The translations under genes and the position numbers were made by a program. 64,000 nucleotides of DNA from NCBI RefSeq assembly GCF_006716645.1, contig NZ_VFPL01000001.1, positions 1,178,001 through 1,242,000 of the forward strand, given 5' to 3'. The stretch is from Arcticibacter tournemirensis (GTDB lineage: Bacteria > Bacteroidota > Bacteroidia > Sphingobacteriales > Sphingobacteriaceae). The notes beneath the pieces are model-generated. The model saw nothing but the letters and a program-made list of their open reading frames with translations, was not told the origin of the DNA and ran no database searches. Of this stretch, positions 1 through 8,296 are shown piece by piece (the stretch's first letter is position 1; every line of letters begins with the position of its first letter).

Positions 1-537
1 TAAGAGAGAGGTATTGGAAATGACTTCTGGGGGAAGTATAGGGTGGCTCATCCCGCAGAAACTAATGTTATGGGCTCTAAGTGTGTTGTATACATCTTCC
101 CGCCACCAGGTCTGATGTCTGAATTCAAGTACATTGGGATAAGAATTATCCACGCTTCTGATAATTTTCTCGAGTCGTTCCCGTGAGAATGAAAAACGGG
201 GCGGCATCTGAAACAAGACGCATCCTAGCTTTTCCTTCAGCCCCTCTCTTATAGTATGATAAAAGTCGGATGTCATATCAGCAACCCCTGAAAACTGTTT
301 ATAGTGAGTGATCAGGCGGGGAGCTTTCACCGCGAAATGGAATCCAGAAGGGCTTTTCAGATACCAGTTCTGCAAGAATGAAAGTTGGGGAAAACGGTAG
401 AACGTGACGTTCAGCTCGAGTGTATTGAAGAAACGGCAGTAATAGTCAAACCACTTGCTTTGGGCCAGTTTTTCTGGATAAAAGGTACCTTTCCAGTGTT
501 TGTAATGAAATCCAGAGCAGCCGATATGCCAGTTCAT
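1..537 (-). CDS. DUF72 (YecE-like) protein, 3' end cut by window edge
   Basis: The first 179 codons of a reverse-strand gene run off the left edge. The protein begins MNWHIGCSGFHYKHWKGTFY and continues with an F-x-T-L-E-L-N-V-T-F-Y-R stretch and a later L-F-Q-M-P-P-R-F segment. These are the hallmarks of the DUF72 TIM-barrel family, about 240-300 residues, whose biochemical role is not established. The ATG at 535-537 was chosen because the family's conserved N-terminal 'IGCSG' follows at once. The ORF is uninterrupted to the edge. A gap of about 120 bp separates it from the gene encoded at 658-1611. The family call is firm; the function is unknown. Confidence 0.85.
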   Translation of the reverse strand, partial: MNWHIGCSGFHYKHWKGTFYPEKLAQSKWFDYYCRFFNTLELNVTFYRFPQLSFLQNWYLKSPSGFHFAVKAPRLITHYKQFSGVADMTSDFYHTIREGLKEKLGCVLFQMPPRFSFSRERLEKIIRSVDNSYPNVLEFRHQTWWREDVYNTLRAHNISFCGMSHPILPPEVISNTSLL

Positions 538-657
538 AGCAGGGTATTGAGTGGGTTATGCTGGTTTGCAATACGTTTGTTTTTCATAAGAGCAAGTATC
601 TAGTTAGTATAGAACATGCCCTCCTGAAAAATGGTTTGACCCTTGTAAAAATAGCCG

Positions 658-1611
658 CTAGAGCCAGTTTTTCTTTTTGAAATAAATGAGGGTAAGTGCC
701 GAAGACAGGATCATGAGTATAATGGCAAAGGCATAGCCCCATCGCCAATGTAATTCAGGCATTAGTTGGAAGTTCATACCATAGATACTGGCAATTAGAG
801 TAGGGGGCATAAACGCAACGGTAGCCACTGTAAAGATTTTAATAATTCGGTTTTGCTCAATATTTACAAAGCCCATAAACGTATCCTGAAGGTATTCCAA
901 ACGTTCAAAAGCAAATTTATTGTGTTCAAGAATCGAGCTGATATCCCTGATCATTATGCGAAGTACCCCTTTGTATTCTTCAGGGAAAATGCCGCTCTTC
1001 ATCAATGCAGAAATTAGCCGTTGCTTGTCGATAATGTTTTCTCTTAAAGACATTGTTTCATTCTGCAATGAAGATATCTGTATCAGAATCTCTTCGTCAG
1101 AACGTTTTTTTCTCAGGATGAGCTGTTGGTTCAGTTCGGCAATATGCCGGGCTAGCCCCTCAATCAAATCCGCGTCATGATCAATAGAGGTTTCGAGCAG
1201 TGTTAATAATATCTGATACCCGTTTGTATAAGATACCGGACTTGCTTTTATTTTTTTAACCGATTCGCTAAATGTTTTGAGATCGTCATCCCGGTAGGTA
1301 AATAGTATACCTTTCTCAAGTATAACGGAAACTGGGCAGTAAACAAAGCCCTTGCCGCGGATTGATAAGAAGTTGGAGTTGATGATCAGCTCATCTTCCA
1401 CTTCACTAAAGCGTGAGGAGCTTTCGATTTCCTGTGATTCTTCTTCTGAAGAATACTTAATATCAAAGTATGTCTCAATGGTGATTTTTTCTTCTACCGT
1501 TGGGTTTTGAAGATCCACCCAGATCATGCTTTCCATGGGGATCTCTCTAAGCATATCGAGATCTGTCTCCTTAGCTAATCTGCGGTCTTTTTTATAGTAA
1601 ATTCTTAGCAT
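658..1611 (-). CDS. corA: CorA-family magnesium/divalent cation transporter
   Basis: A 317-residue protein ending in the CorA signature: Y277-G-M-N280 followed by F-Q-L-M-P-E-L, with a transmembrane helix on either side and a short basic C-terminal tail. The N-terminal 250 residues are charged and helical, as expected of the cytoplasmic funnel of the CorA pentamer. The family takes up Mg2+ (sometimes Co2+ or Ni2+) across the inner membrane, with the GMN loop as selectivity filter. Length is normal. The gene is monocistronic and divergent from the radical SAM gene. A TAnnTTTG-type box lies 22 bp upstream of the ATG. Which metal is used cannot be told from sequence. Confidence 0.93.
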   Translation of the reverse strand: MLRIYYKKDRRLAKETDLDMLREIPMESMIWVDLQNPTVEEKITIETYFDIKYSSEEESQEIESSSRFSEVEDELIINSNFLSIRGKGFVYCPVSVILEKGILFTYRDDDLKTFSESVKKIKASPVSYTNGYQILLTLLETSIDHDADLIEGLARHIAELNQQLILRKKRSDEEILIQISSLQNETMSLRENIIDKQRLISALMKSGIFPEEYKGVLRIMIRDISSILEHNKFAFERLEYLQDTFMGFVNIEQNRIIKIFTVATVAFMPPTLIASIYGMNFQLMPELHWRWGYAFAIILMILSSALTLIYFKKKNWL

Positions 1612-1633
1612 AATAAGTATTCTGTCAGGGATT

Positions 1634-1641
1634 CAAAGATA
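1634..1641 (-). promoter_or_regulatory. Possible -7 box for corA
   Basis: On the reverse strand this reads TATCTTTG, a match to the Bacteroidota -7 consensus TAnnTTTG, 22 bp before the corA ATG. I see no convincing TTTG -33 element about 19 bp further upstream, so the support is the -7 box alone. Confidence 0.4.
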
Positions 1642-1736
1642 TCGCACGAGGCCGCGATTATACCTTGTAATTTTAACCGATCAACGCTACAACATAGCAA
1701 TAAAGTCTGAAACCCTCAAATCTGTTTTATATTCAG

Positions 1737-1744
1737 TACCTTTG
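1737..1744 (+). promoter_or_regulatory. Possible -7 box for the radical SAM gene
   Basis: TACCTTTG followed by CG matches TAnnTTTG and lies about 64 bp upstream of the start at 1809. The -33 region holds only a weak TTTT run. It is the most promoter-like sequence in the divergent 197-bp gap. Confidence 0.42.
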
Positions 1745-1808
1745 CGTCAGAATCAGTATACCTATCGTACTGATTTAAAGTATCCCAGCAACTTAAGGTA
1801 AATGATAA

Positions 1809-2765
1809 ATGAATATTGATTTCGGGTATAAGGCATATAATAACTACGGGGCATATCTTAAGAAGAAGTATGAGGGCAAGCGAGTGTTTAAAATAATTGT
1901 GGATGGAGGGTTTACCTGTCCGAACCGGGATGGTACGAAAGGCTACGGAGGTTGCTCTTATTGTAATGTCGATTCGTTCACGCCTGAGCTTTCACGTAAA
2001 ATGCCTACAGTCAGAGAACAAATAGAGAAGGGGATGGAGCGGGCGGTAAATGGATATGCCGCGGAGAAGTTCATTATATATTTCCAGCCTAATACAAATA
2101 CTTACGCACCTGCACATTATCTTAAGATGATGTACGATGAGGCGCTAAGTATATCTCCAAGTGATGTTGTGGGTCTCTCAGTTGGTACACGTCCCGACTG
2201 CATAGACGCCGAAAAGGTGGCTTTGCTGGAGAGTTATGTAGAAAGGGGGCTTGATGTGGATTTGGAGATGGGAATGGAATCAATCTATAATGAAACGCTC
2301 CAGAGGATAAACAGAGGATGCACTCATGAGGAACTTGAGCAGACTCTGGGCCTGGTTGAAAATTCATCCCTTGATATTTGTGTTCATACTGTTTTTGGTT
2401 TCCCATGGGAAACCCGTGAAATGATGCTTCGGTACGCAGATCAAATTAATCGTTTTCCGCAGATCAAGTTTGTGAAGTTGCATCAGTTATATGTGGTGGA
2501 GGGCTCTATCATGGGAGTTCAGTATAAAAGGAAGCCATTTAAGTTATTTTCGCTGGAAGAATATGCAGATTTTCTGTCAGAGTTTATTCCCCTGCTCCGA
2601 CCTGATATTATTATTCAACGTTTATTCGGTATCTCCGATTATGATCTCCTGATTGCTCCAGACTGGGGCTTGAAGAAATCAGGTATCCAAACTTATATCG
2701 ACAAAGAGCTGGAGCGCAGAGGTGTTATACAGGGTTGTAAATTTGATTCTGTTATAAAAGGCTGA
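1809..2765 (+). CDS. yhcC: TIGR01212-type radical SAM protein (YhcC-like)
   Basis: A 318-residue radical SAM enzyme. The 4Fe-4S ligands are C37, C49 and C52, in the spacing C-x11-C-x2-C that characterises the YhcC/TIGR01212 family rather than the usual CxxxCxxC. Downstream are the family's Y-F-Q-P-N-T-N-T-Y-A and S-V-G-T-R-P-D-C blocks and the D-V-D-L-E-M-G-M-E motif. Family length is about 300-320, so it is complete. The enzyme is expected to cleave S-adenosylmethionine in the cytoplasm; the substrate is unproven. It sits alone, 14 bp from the convergent SRPBCC gene. The family call is very secure. Confidence 0.92.
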   Translation: MNIDFGYKAYNNYGAYLKKKYEGKRVFKIIVDGGFTCPNRDGTKGYGGCSYCNVDSFTPELSRKMPTVREQIEKGMERAVNGYAAEKFIIYFQPNTNTYAPAHYLKMMYDEALSISPSDVVGLSVGTRPDCIDAEKVALLESYVERGLDVDLEMGMESIYNETLQRINRGCTHEELEQTLGLVENSSLDICVHTVFGFPWETREMMLRYADQINRFPQIKFVKLHQLYVVEGSIMGVQYKRKPFKLFSLEEYADFLSEFIPLLRPDIIIQRLFGISDYDLLIAPDWGLKKSGIQTYIDKELERRGVIQGCKFDSVIKG

Positions 2766-2779
2766 CTTGGTTCTGCTTT

Positions 2780-3262
2780 TTAAATTGTGTCCGAGCCTGC
2801 TGAACTATTAAAGATCTCATTAATCTTCTTCTCTCTGGTTTTAAAGATATCAAGAACTTTTTTTTCTACCGCCAGGCTATTTACAATACGGCCTATAAAA
2901 CCATAGGGAATTGCGTATGTAAGAATATCTTCCATGGTTATTCCTCCTTCGATTTCTTTGAAGTGATGTTGATGGTGCCAGAATGCAAACGGTCCAAATC
3001 GTTGTTCGTCAACAAAATATTCTTTCTCACGGATGTGAGTTATTTCTGTTAGCCAATTCATTTTTATACCAGCAAGTGGTGCCACTGTGTAGGATATCAG
3101 GATTCCGGGATACATTATTTCATCTGTTTTGATATCGCTGGTAATAGAAAAACCAACTGACGGTGTGATCTTCGCAAGATTAAATGGGGAGGAGAAAAAG
3201 GCCCATGCTTCATCCAGTCCCACTGGAATATTCTGAAGGAATCTAAAACTATAAATTTTCAT
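2780..3262 (-). CDS. SRPBCC (START-like) superfamily protein
   Basis: A 160-residue protein with the layout of polyketide-cyclase/SRPBCC folds. It opens with a beta strand and 'IPVGLDEAWAFFSSPFNLAKITP', typical of the helix after strand 1, followed by alternating strands ending in G-G-I-T-M-E-D-I-L-T-Y and a long C-terminal helix. Such proteins form a hydrophobic ligand cavity; members are often annotated as ligand-binding or cell-division-inhibitor-like proteins. No catalytic residue can be assigned. It is convergent with the radical SAM gene (14 bp apart) and has the long AT-rich region 3263-3755 at its 5' side. Confidence 0.75.
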   Translation of the reverse strand: MKIYSFRFLQNIPVGLDEAWAFFSSPFNLAKITPSVGFSITSDIKTDEIMYPGILISYTVAPLAGIKMNWLTEITHIREKEYFVDEQRFGPFAFWHHQHHFKEIEGGITMEDILTYAIPYGFIGRIVNSLAVEKKVLDIFKTREKKINEIFNSSAGSDTI

Positions 3263-3755
3263 CTATATATAACAGTTATGTGTTGACGAAAGTTTAATCA
3301 CAAGTTATTGCTGCAGTAGGTAGAATGGCGCGGATCTGTTAAGGTTTTGGCGCTTTTGTGTGTTGTTTTTTGGGTTATATTTCTATTTTTTTCGTGTTTT
3401 TATTTAATTTATATTTAAAAAAAGTCATTTATTTTTAATGAAACCATTGTTATTTTAAATAATTGTTATAATTTTATCATTGTATAGCGTGTTTTTGTTT
3501 GTTTATTTGAATTTTTTGATGTTTTTTATGCTATATTATCTGATTTTTGTGGTTTTATTCGATATAATATGTAGATAATTGTGAGAATATTGGCATATGG
3601 CTGTATTTCTGACTTTTTATGGATTGATTAAAGAGGTTATTGGCTAGAATTGAAATAGATCGTTAGCTAAAGGAGGAGTAACGCGAGGTGTGTGTTTTGT
3701 TATTGCAATAGAAAATATAATAAACAAATCTTTTTTAACAACATCAATTTAAATT
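3263..3755. other. AT-rich intergenic region upstream of the porin gene
   Basis: About 490 bp without a credible gene. It is extremely T/A-rich from 3350 to 3600. It should hold the promoters of the divergent SRPBCC and porin genes, but I found no clean TTTG-N19-TAnnTTTG pair. One striking element is a perfect AGGAGG at 3671-3676, about 80 bp before the porin ATG and therefore not its ribosome binding site. It precedes a seven-codon ORF (GTG at 3688, stop by 3711) that could be a leader peptide or chance. Confidence 0.5.
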
Positions 3756-4820
3756 ATGACAACACTTTTAAAGAATTTCTTTACTGCTGCGTTAATCGCA
3801 TCTGGAGCCGTCAGTGTTAATGCTCAAGACAGTGCTGCTGTATCGCCTCTTCAGATCTCGGGTTCTGTAGATACCTATTACAAGTATGATTTTTCAGGGT
3901 ATAAGCCCGGTAATATCCCAACCGCATTTGCTAGCGAGAACAATTCTCTTTCGTTGGGAATGATTGATTTAGCGTTAAAGAAATCTTCTGGAAAGGCTTC
4001 TTTTGTAGGTGAAGTGTCTTTTGGGCCAAGAGGTCAGTATCAGTCTCTTCCTAATTCTGATAATACCTATGAAGAAGGCAATGGTTATAATAGCTTTCAT
4101 ATACAGAATTTGTATGCAAGTTATCAGTTTACTGAAAAGTTCTCTATGACGGCGGGTTATATGGGGACTTTTGTTGGCTATGAAGTGATTTCACCTGTAG
4201 GGAACTTTAATTATTCGACTTCTTATCTCTTTTCTAATGGTCCCTTTCAGAACGCTGGAATAAAAGCGAATTATGCTTTTTCTGATAAGGTGGGGCTGAT
4301 GGTTGGGTTGTTTAATGATTGGAATGTTTATCAAGATTTTAATGGGGTGTCTGACTTTGGAGCTCAGTTGTTTTTATCTCCGGTAGAGGGATGGAGTGCA
4401 TATGTTAATTTTATCACGGGTTATCCATCTGGGACTGAAATTGATCTAACTACTTCTTATCAGCTTACGGAATCTTTTAAGCTGGGCTTGAATGTTGCGG
4501 ATATGAGCAGGCCAAGCGATGCAGGTGGTTTCAGTGGAGGGGCGTTGTATCTGCAAAATGCTTTCTCTCCTACTGTTTCACTGGGTGTAAGGGGGGAGTA
4601 TTTTAAATCAAAGAAAAATGAGGCGCTAGTCTTTGGTCCGGTTGCCGATGAGTCAGTCTTTGCGTTAACGTTTTCGGGCAATGTAAAGGCCGGGCCTCTT
4701 ACTGTAATTCCTGAGGTTAGATTTGATAATGGTTCTGTTGATATGTTTTATAAAAAGAACGGGGTAGATATGACCAAGTCTGCAGCGCAATTTTCTATTG
4801 CAGCTGTGTACGCTTTTTGA
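3756..4820 (+). CDS. Outer-membrane beta-barrel porin (BBP2/OmpL-like)
   Basis: A 354-residue secreted protein with an N-terminal signal peptide ending near V-N-A-Q-D (residues 21-25). It then shows repeated amphipathic strands rich in aromatic, Gly and Ser residues, with short turns and a C-terminal aromatic residue (A-V-Y-A-F), as in beta-barrel outer-membrane proteins. Overall pattern and length fit the Bacteroidota 'putative beta-barrel porin-2' family. It lies directly upstream of the ammonium transporter and is separated from it by a strong terminator. This suggests a nitrogen-related channel with its own transcription unit. The substrate is not known from sequence. Confidence 0.82.
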   Translation: MTTLLKNFFTAALIASGAVSVNAQDSAAVSPLQISGSVDTYYKYDFSGYKPGNIPTAFASENNSLSLGMIDLALKKSSGKASFVGEVSFGPRGQYQSLPNSDNTYEEGNGYNSFHIQNLYASYQFTEKFSMTAGYMGTFVGYEVISPVGNFNYSTSYLFSNGPFQNAGIKANYAFSDKVGLMVGLFNDWNVYQDFNGVSDFGAQLFLSPVEGWSAYVNFITGYPSGTEIDLTTSYQLTESFKLGLNVADMSRPSDAGGFSGGALYLQNAFSPTVSLGVRGEYFKSKKNEALVFGPVADESVFALTFSGNVKAGPLTVIPEVRFDNGSVDMFYKKNGVDMTKSAAQFSIAAVYAF

Positions 4821-4877
4821 TCTAATAGGCGCTCTTTTTTTGAATAAATGAAATACTAAATTAGATTTAGTGTTGTT

Positions 4878-4912
4878 GAGAGGGTTGTTTTTTACAAACG
4901 CCCTCTTTTTTG
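4878..4912 (+). terminator. Intrinsic terminator after the porin gene
   Basis: A GAGAGGG arm at 4878-4884 pairs with CCCTCTT at 4901-4907, with an inner TTGT/ACAA pairing, and is followed by a run of T. It lies 58 bp after the porin stop and before the amt gene, so it probably limits readthrough into amt. Confidence 0.75.
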
Positions 4913-5039
4913 TTTTTTTTATCTATTATTTTCTGTATTTTATATTTAATTTATGTATTATTTAAGGATAATTTGTTTTATTTTATAGTTAATTGCAAAT
5001 ATTTTGTGTTTTTATTATGATTTTTATAAAAAAACTGTT

Positions 5040-5047
5040 TAGTTTTG
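5040..5047 (+). promoter_or_regulatory. Possible -7 box for amt
   Basis: TAGTTTTG matches TAnnTTTG and ends 34 bp before the amt ATG. No TTTG is present at the expected 19-21 bp upstream, so this rests on the -7 box and on its position in the gap after the porin terminator. Confidence 0.35.
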
Positions 5048-5081
5048 TAATAACGACATTTAAATCTAAAAAAATACTAAG

Positions 5082-6485
5082 ATGAGTAAAAGCGTAGTAA
5101 AACAAACGGTTCCATTCCTGCTGCTCCTGTTAGCAGCCTGTGTTTCTATTTTTGTTCCTTCTCTTCCGCATTTCGACGACGGAGGTAAAATTTATAATGG
5201 AGCTGATATTGCATGGGTGCTTGTCTCCACTGCTCTTGTGTTTCTGATGACACCCGGCCTTGCTTTCTTTTATGGTGGAATGGTACATCGTAAAAACGTA
5301 CTTTCTACTATGATTAAAAGTGTTGTGGCGGCTGGGATCGTTACTGTGCTCTGGATCGTAATAGGTTTTAGTCTGGCCTTTGGCGATTCAATTGGTGGTA
5401 TTATCGGTAATCCATCCACTTATTTGTTCTTTAAAGGAGTTAATTCTGGTGCTCCATGGCCAGGTGCTCCCACTATACCTTTTACTTTGTTTTCCGTTTT
5501 TCAGCTGATGTTTGCGATCATCACGCCGGGTTTGGTCGTCGGTGCCGTTGCGGGTAGAATTCGCTTCACCTCTTATATTACTTTTATTGCTCTATTCTGT
5601 CTGTTTGTATACGCGCCACTTGCGCATTGGAGTTGGCATCCAGATGGGTTTCTTTTTAAAATGGGCGCATTGGATTTTGCCGGAGGAACTGTCGTTCACA
5701 TTTCGGCCGGTTGCGCCGCGTTAGCAGGAGCACTCGTGTTGAAGCAACGGAAGGCTCATATCGAGAAGAAGGAGGTTCCGCCTGCAAATATTCCATATGT
5801 GCTTATCGGTACTGGCTTACTGTGGTTCGGTTGGTTTGGATTCAACGCTGGTTCGGCTTTGGGTGCTAATGCACTGGCTGTTTCAGCATTTGCGACGACT
5901 AATACAGCCGCGGGAGCTGCCGGGTTGGCGTGGATGTTCTTCGATGTGATCCGTGGGAAGAAACCTTCTGTGTTGGGATTTTGTATTGGTGCTGTAGTTG
6001 GGTTGGTTGCAATTACGCCGGCTGCCGGTTTTGTTGCGATTCCTCAGAGTATCTTTATCGGCTTTATTGCTGCTATAATCTCTAATGTGGTAGCGCATAA
6101 AATCACTAATTCAAAGATCGATGATACACTTGATGTATTTGCTTGTCATGGATTAGGAGGGATGGTTGGTATGTTGTTGACGGGGATTTTTGCCACTAAG
6201 TCTGTAAATGGCGCAGGCGCCGACGGCTGGTTTTATGGTAATCCTGAGTTCTTTTTTACTCAATTAAAAGCCATGACCATAGCTGTAGCGTATAGTTTTA
6301 CTGTTTCCTTTGCGATATTTAAGCTTATTAATCTGATTCAGCCGATCCGTGTGTCGGTAGAAGAAGAGGAGCTTGGGCTGGATGCTACGCAGCATAACGA
6401 GAAATACATGCAGGGTACATTGCTGGTAACCAAAAACGGTGTGTTATCTGATGAAGAGGAGTTAAAGGAAGCTGACGAGCTTTAG
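5082..6485 (+). CDS. amt: Ammonium transporter (Amt/MEP family)
   Basis: A 467-residue polytopic inner-membrane protein. After an N-terminal hydrophobic helix come the Amt landmarks: D-I-A-W-V-L-V-S-T-A-L-V-F-L-M-T-P-G-L-A-F-F-Y-G-G-M-V, then D-F-A-G-G-T-V-V-H-I-S-A-G (first pore histidine) and F-A-C-H-G-L-G-G (second pore histidine). About eleven membrane segments are followed by a cytoplasmic tail with the conserved E-L-G-L-D, then a highly acidic extra end. Amt trimers conduct NH4+/NH3 and are usually gated by the PII protein GlnK. No glnK/glnB lies in the window, which is unusual since the two are commonly adjacent. The preceding gene is a porin. Confidence 0.96.
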   Translation: MSKSVVKQTVPFLLLLLAACVSIFVPSLPHFDDGGKIYNGADIAWVLVSTALVFLMTPGLAFFYGGMVHRKNVLSTMIKSVVAAGIVTVLWIVIGFSLAFGDSIGGIIGNPSTYLFFKGVNSGAPWPGAPTIPFTLFSVFQLMFAIITPGLVVGAVAGRIRFTSYITFIALFCLFVYAPLAHWSWHPDGFLFKMGALDFAGGTVVHISAGCAALAGALVLKQRKAHIEKKEVPPANIPYVLIGTGLLWFGWFGFNAGSALGANALAVSAFATTNTAAGAAGLAWMFFDVIRGKKPSVLGFCIGAVVGLVAITPAAGFVAIPQSIFIGFIAAIISNVVAHKITNSKIDDTLDVFACHGLGGMVGMLLTGIFATKSVNGAGADGWFYGNPEFFFTQLKAMTIAVAYSFTVSFAIFKLINLIQPIRVSVEEEELGLDATQHNEKYMQGTLLVTKNGVLSDEEELKEADEL

Positions 6486-6554
6486 TGAGTTTCTCCTTAT
6501 GTAGAGTCCATAATCTCTATTGCTCGCCGACTCCTTAATGTCATTAAATTGCCT

Positions 6555-6594
6555 GGCTTTAGTATTCTTTAATCATCTAAAGAATACTAAAGCC
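6555..6594. terminator. Perfect 17-bp hairpin after amt
   Basis: A 17-bp perfect stem (6555-6571 with 6578-6594) closes a six-base loop about 70 bp after the amt stop. The arms begin GGCTTTAGTATTC. The downstream T-run is short (ATTTTG), so it is either an intrinsic terminator or a stable mRNA 3' end. Confidence 0.65.
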
Positions 6595-6613
6595 ATTTTG
6601 CATCTAAATGTAG

Positions 6614-6621
6614 TATATTTG
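6614..6621 (+). promoter_or_regulatory. Possible -7 box for the CpsB-like gene
   Basis: TATATTTG matches TAnnTTTG and is followed by C, a common next base. It is 142 bp upstream of the chosen ATG at 6764. The nearest TTG (6598-6600) is only 13 bp upstream, too close for a standard -33 element. Confidence 0.38.
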
Positions 6622-6763
6622 CTTCGCAAACGCATTTACGAAACATTTTATCCCGCCGACGGTTAATTGTAGATAGATTTTGCGAATTAATGGAAAAAGC
6701 AGCAGTTCAAAGTATTCAGTTCAACACCTTCAAAACGGAGTATTTCATCTTCCAGATCTTATT

Positions 6764-7501
6764 ATGTTCTCATTCTTTTCGCGGAAACCAGTAACAAAGA
6801 CTCTTGAATGGATGGGGGTAGACATGCATTCGCATCTGGTTCCCGGTATAGACGACGGGTCTCCTGATGCAGCTACATCAGCAGGATATATTAAGAGCTT
6901 ACATGAGTTAGGTTTAGAGAAATTCATTTGTACACCTCATGTTTTTATGGAAATCTATCCGAATAGTCCAGACTCTATCAATCCTGCTCTGCAGGCTCTG
7001 CGTAATGAGCTGAAGCAGCGAAAGATTCAGGTGGAGGTTTCGGCGGCAGCGGAATATATGCTTGATCCCGATTTTGATGCTCTCATGAAAGAAGGAAATC
7101 TCCTTTGTCTTTCGGGGAACCTGGTCCTTGTTGAAATGTCTTATCAGGTAGAAACCCGTAATATAGAAAAGTATATTTTTGATCTCAATATAAAAGGATA
7201 TCAACCTGTTTTGGCTCATCCTGAACGGTATATTTACTATCATAAGAATTACCAACAATATCAGAAACTTCATGAGAGAGGATGTCTTTTTCAGTTAAAT
7301 ATACTCTCTCTTTCAGGTTATTACGGTAAAGCGGTAAGGCAGATAGCGGTCAACCTACTGAATGACGGCTTAATAGACCTTTGCGGTACAGATCTTCATC
7401 ATCAGCGTCATTTGAATGCGCTCTCTGCTTTTGTGCAAAGCGGATCCGCTGCAAAGGCACTGAATAACTATCCTTTGAAGAATAAAGACCTCCTCCTTTA
7501 A
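6764..7501 (+). CDS. CpsB/CapC-family tyrosine-protein phosphatase (PHP-type)
   Basis: A 245-residue metallo-phosphatase. The N-terminal D20-M-H22-S-H24 and G-I-D30-D31-G32 residues are the metal-binding PHP motif of the CpsB/YwqE/Wzb-like phosphatases. Later come T-P-H, a conserved A-A-A-E-Y region, the A-H-P-E-R-Y block and G-T-D-L-H-H, all ligands in this family. It should remove phosphate from the C-terminal tyrosines of the Wzc-like kinase encoded at 10513-12873. The upstream in-frame TTG at 6680 was rejected in favour of the ATG that starts just before the conserved core. It lies 2.3 kb before the export operon with regulators between. Confidence 0.9.
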   Translation: MFSFFSRKPVTKTLEWMGVDMHSHLVPGIDDGSPDAATSAGYIKSLHELGLEKFICTPHVFMEIYPNSPDSINPALQALRNELKQRKIQVEVSAAAEYMLDPDFDALMKEGNLLCLSGNLVLVEMSYQVETRNIEKYIFDLNIKGYQPVLAHPERYIYYHKNYQQYQKLHERGCLFQLNILSLSGYYGKAVRQIAVNLLNDGLIDLCGTDLHHQRHLNALSAFVQSGSAAKALNNYPLKNKDLLL

Positions 7502-7984
7502 ATCATCTGCCGCCGGTTCAGTCCCCTTTTAATAACTGTGAATTTATTGTGTACACCTTAAGTGCTTTTTATTATGAGGTAAATAACGCATGTTATTATT
7601 TCGAGATCGATCTATATTGTTACACAGGGTGTGTATTGAAAAAATGATTAAAAAATCGATAAATGGCAAAAAGTAGATTTATTGCCCCGATTGGTATATG
7701 TAATTCCCCACTTTATTGGCTAATTTGAATTTTTTCACCAAATCAGCTTTATAAATTGTGCAACATTCTGATAAGGGAAAGAATAAATATTATTGTAACC
7801 TTGCAAAAATATGAGTCGTAAAAGTTGAACGAGGAGATCGAGGCAAAAGTACCTGTAAGATACTATGTGATTTACGGTTTTTCAATTGGATATTTAACAA
7901 CTACGATATACTTTTGCGTTTATAATTGCTCATATAGTTGAATGACGAATTAACGCCCTTACTCCCCACGATATAACTAAATAG
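7502..7984. other. Intergenic region between the phosphatase gene and a small ORF
   Basis: About 480 bp with no ORF I would support. It contains a perfect AGATCGATCT palindrome near 7604-7613 and an AATAAC/GTTATT dyad near 7582-7596. The 3' part (7790-7984) probably holds the promoter of the small gene at 7985, but I find no consensus pair. Confidence 0.4.
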
Positions 7985-8269
7985 ATGGTAATTGAAACAA
8001 TCAAGGACGCACAGCATATTATTTCAATAAATGGAGATCCATATATTGTTAATATAAAAGAATTTGAGGCCTTTTTAAAGCAGTGTGAGCAATTTATGTC
8101 TGTTGATGATAATGGATTTGAAACAATGGTCCAGATCATTTCAGATAGCTTGATAGACGGTGCGGCTCCTGGCACTACGATAGACGAATTGAGGCCTCAG
8201 CTGAAATTTTTGCGTGAAGTAGGGTTTCTGTTAAAGAACTTTGCATCGCCGGTTTTGAATCAGCATTAA
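7985..8269 (+). CDS. Small hypothetical protein
   Basis: A 94-residue acidic protein starting MVIETIKDAQHIISINGDPY; I do not recognise a family. It is predicted to be soluble, mostly helical with an initial strand pair, and has no signal peptide, membrane segment or cysteine pair. A chance ORF is less likely because the sequence is balanced and lacks low-complexity stretches. It faces the HTH/UpxY pair (27 bp between convergent ends) just before the exopolysaccharide locus, so a regulatory role in that locus is possible but unproven. Confidence 0.55.
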   Translation: MVIETIKDAQHIISINGDPYIVNIKEFEAFLKQCEQFMSVDDNGFETMVQIISDSLIDGAAPGTTIDELRPQLKFLREVGFLLKNFASPVLNQH

Positions 8270-8296
8270 AATAGAGACTAAGGTTTAAATCATCTC

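Noticed and set aside
538-600. A 17-codon leader ORF just upstream of the DUF72 gene, overlapping its ATG
   Set aside because: Possible coupling, but no ribosome binding site or recognisable peptide; likely chance.
385-603. A 72-codon plus-strand ORF at the left end
   Set aside because: It is antisense to the DUF72 gene, which has clear family motifs; no protein features of its own.
3590-3610. A TGGCAT-type sequence resembling half of a sigma-54 promoter upstream of the porin
   Set aside because: The -12 half (TTGCA/T) is missing at the right spacing.
6598-6621. TTG plus TATATTTG as a full promoter
   Set aside because: Spacing of 13 bp is too short; only the -7 box is listed.
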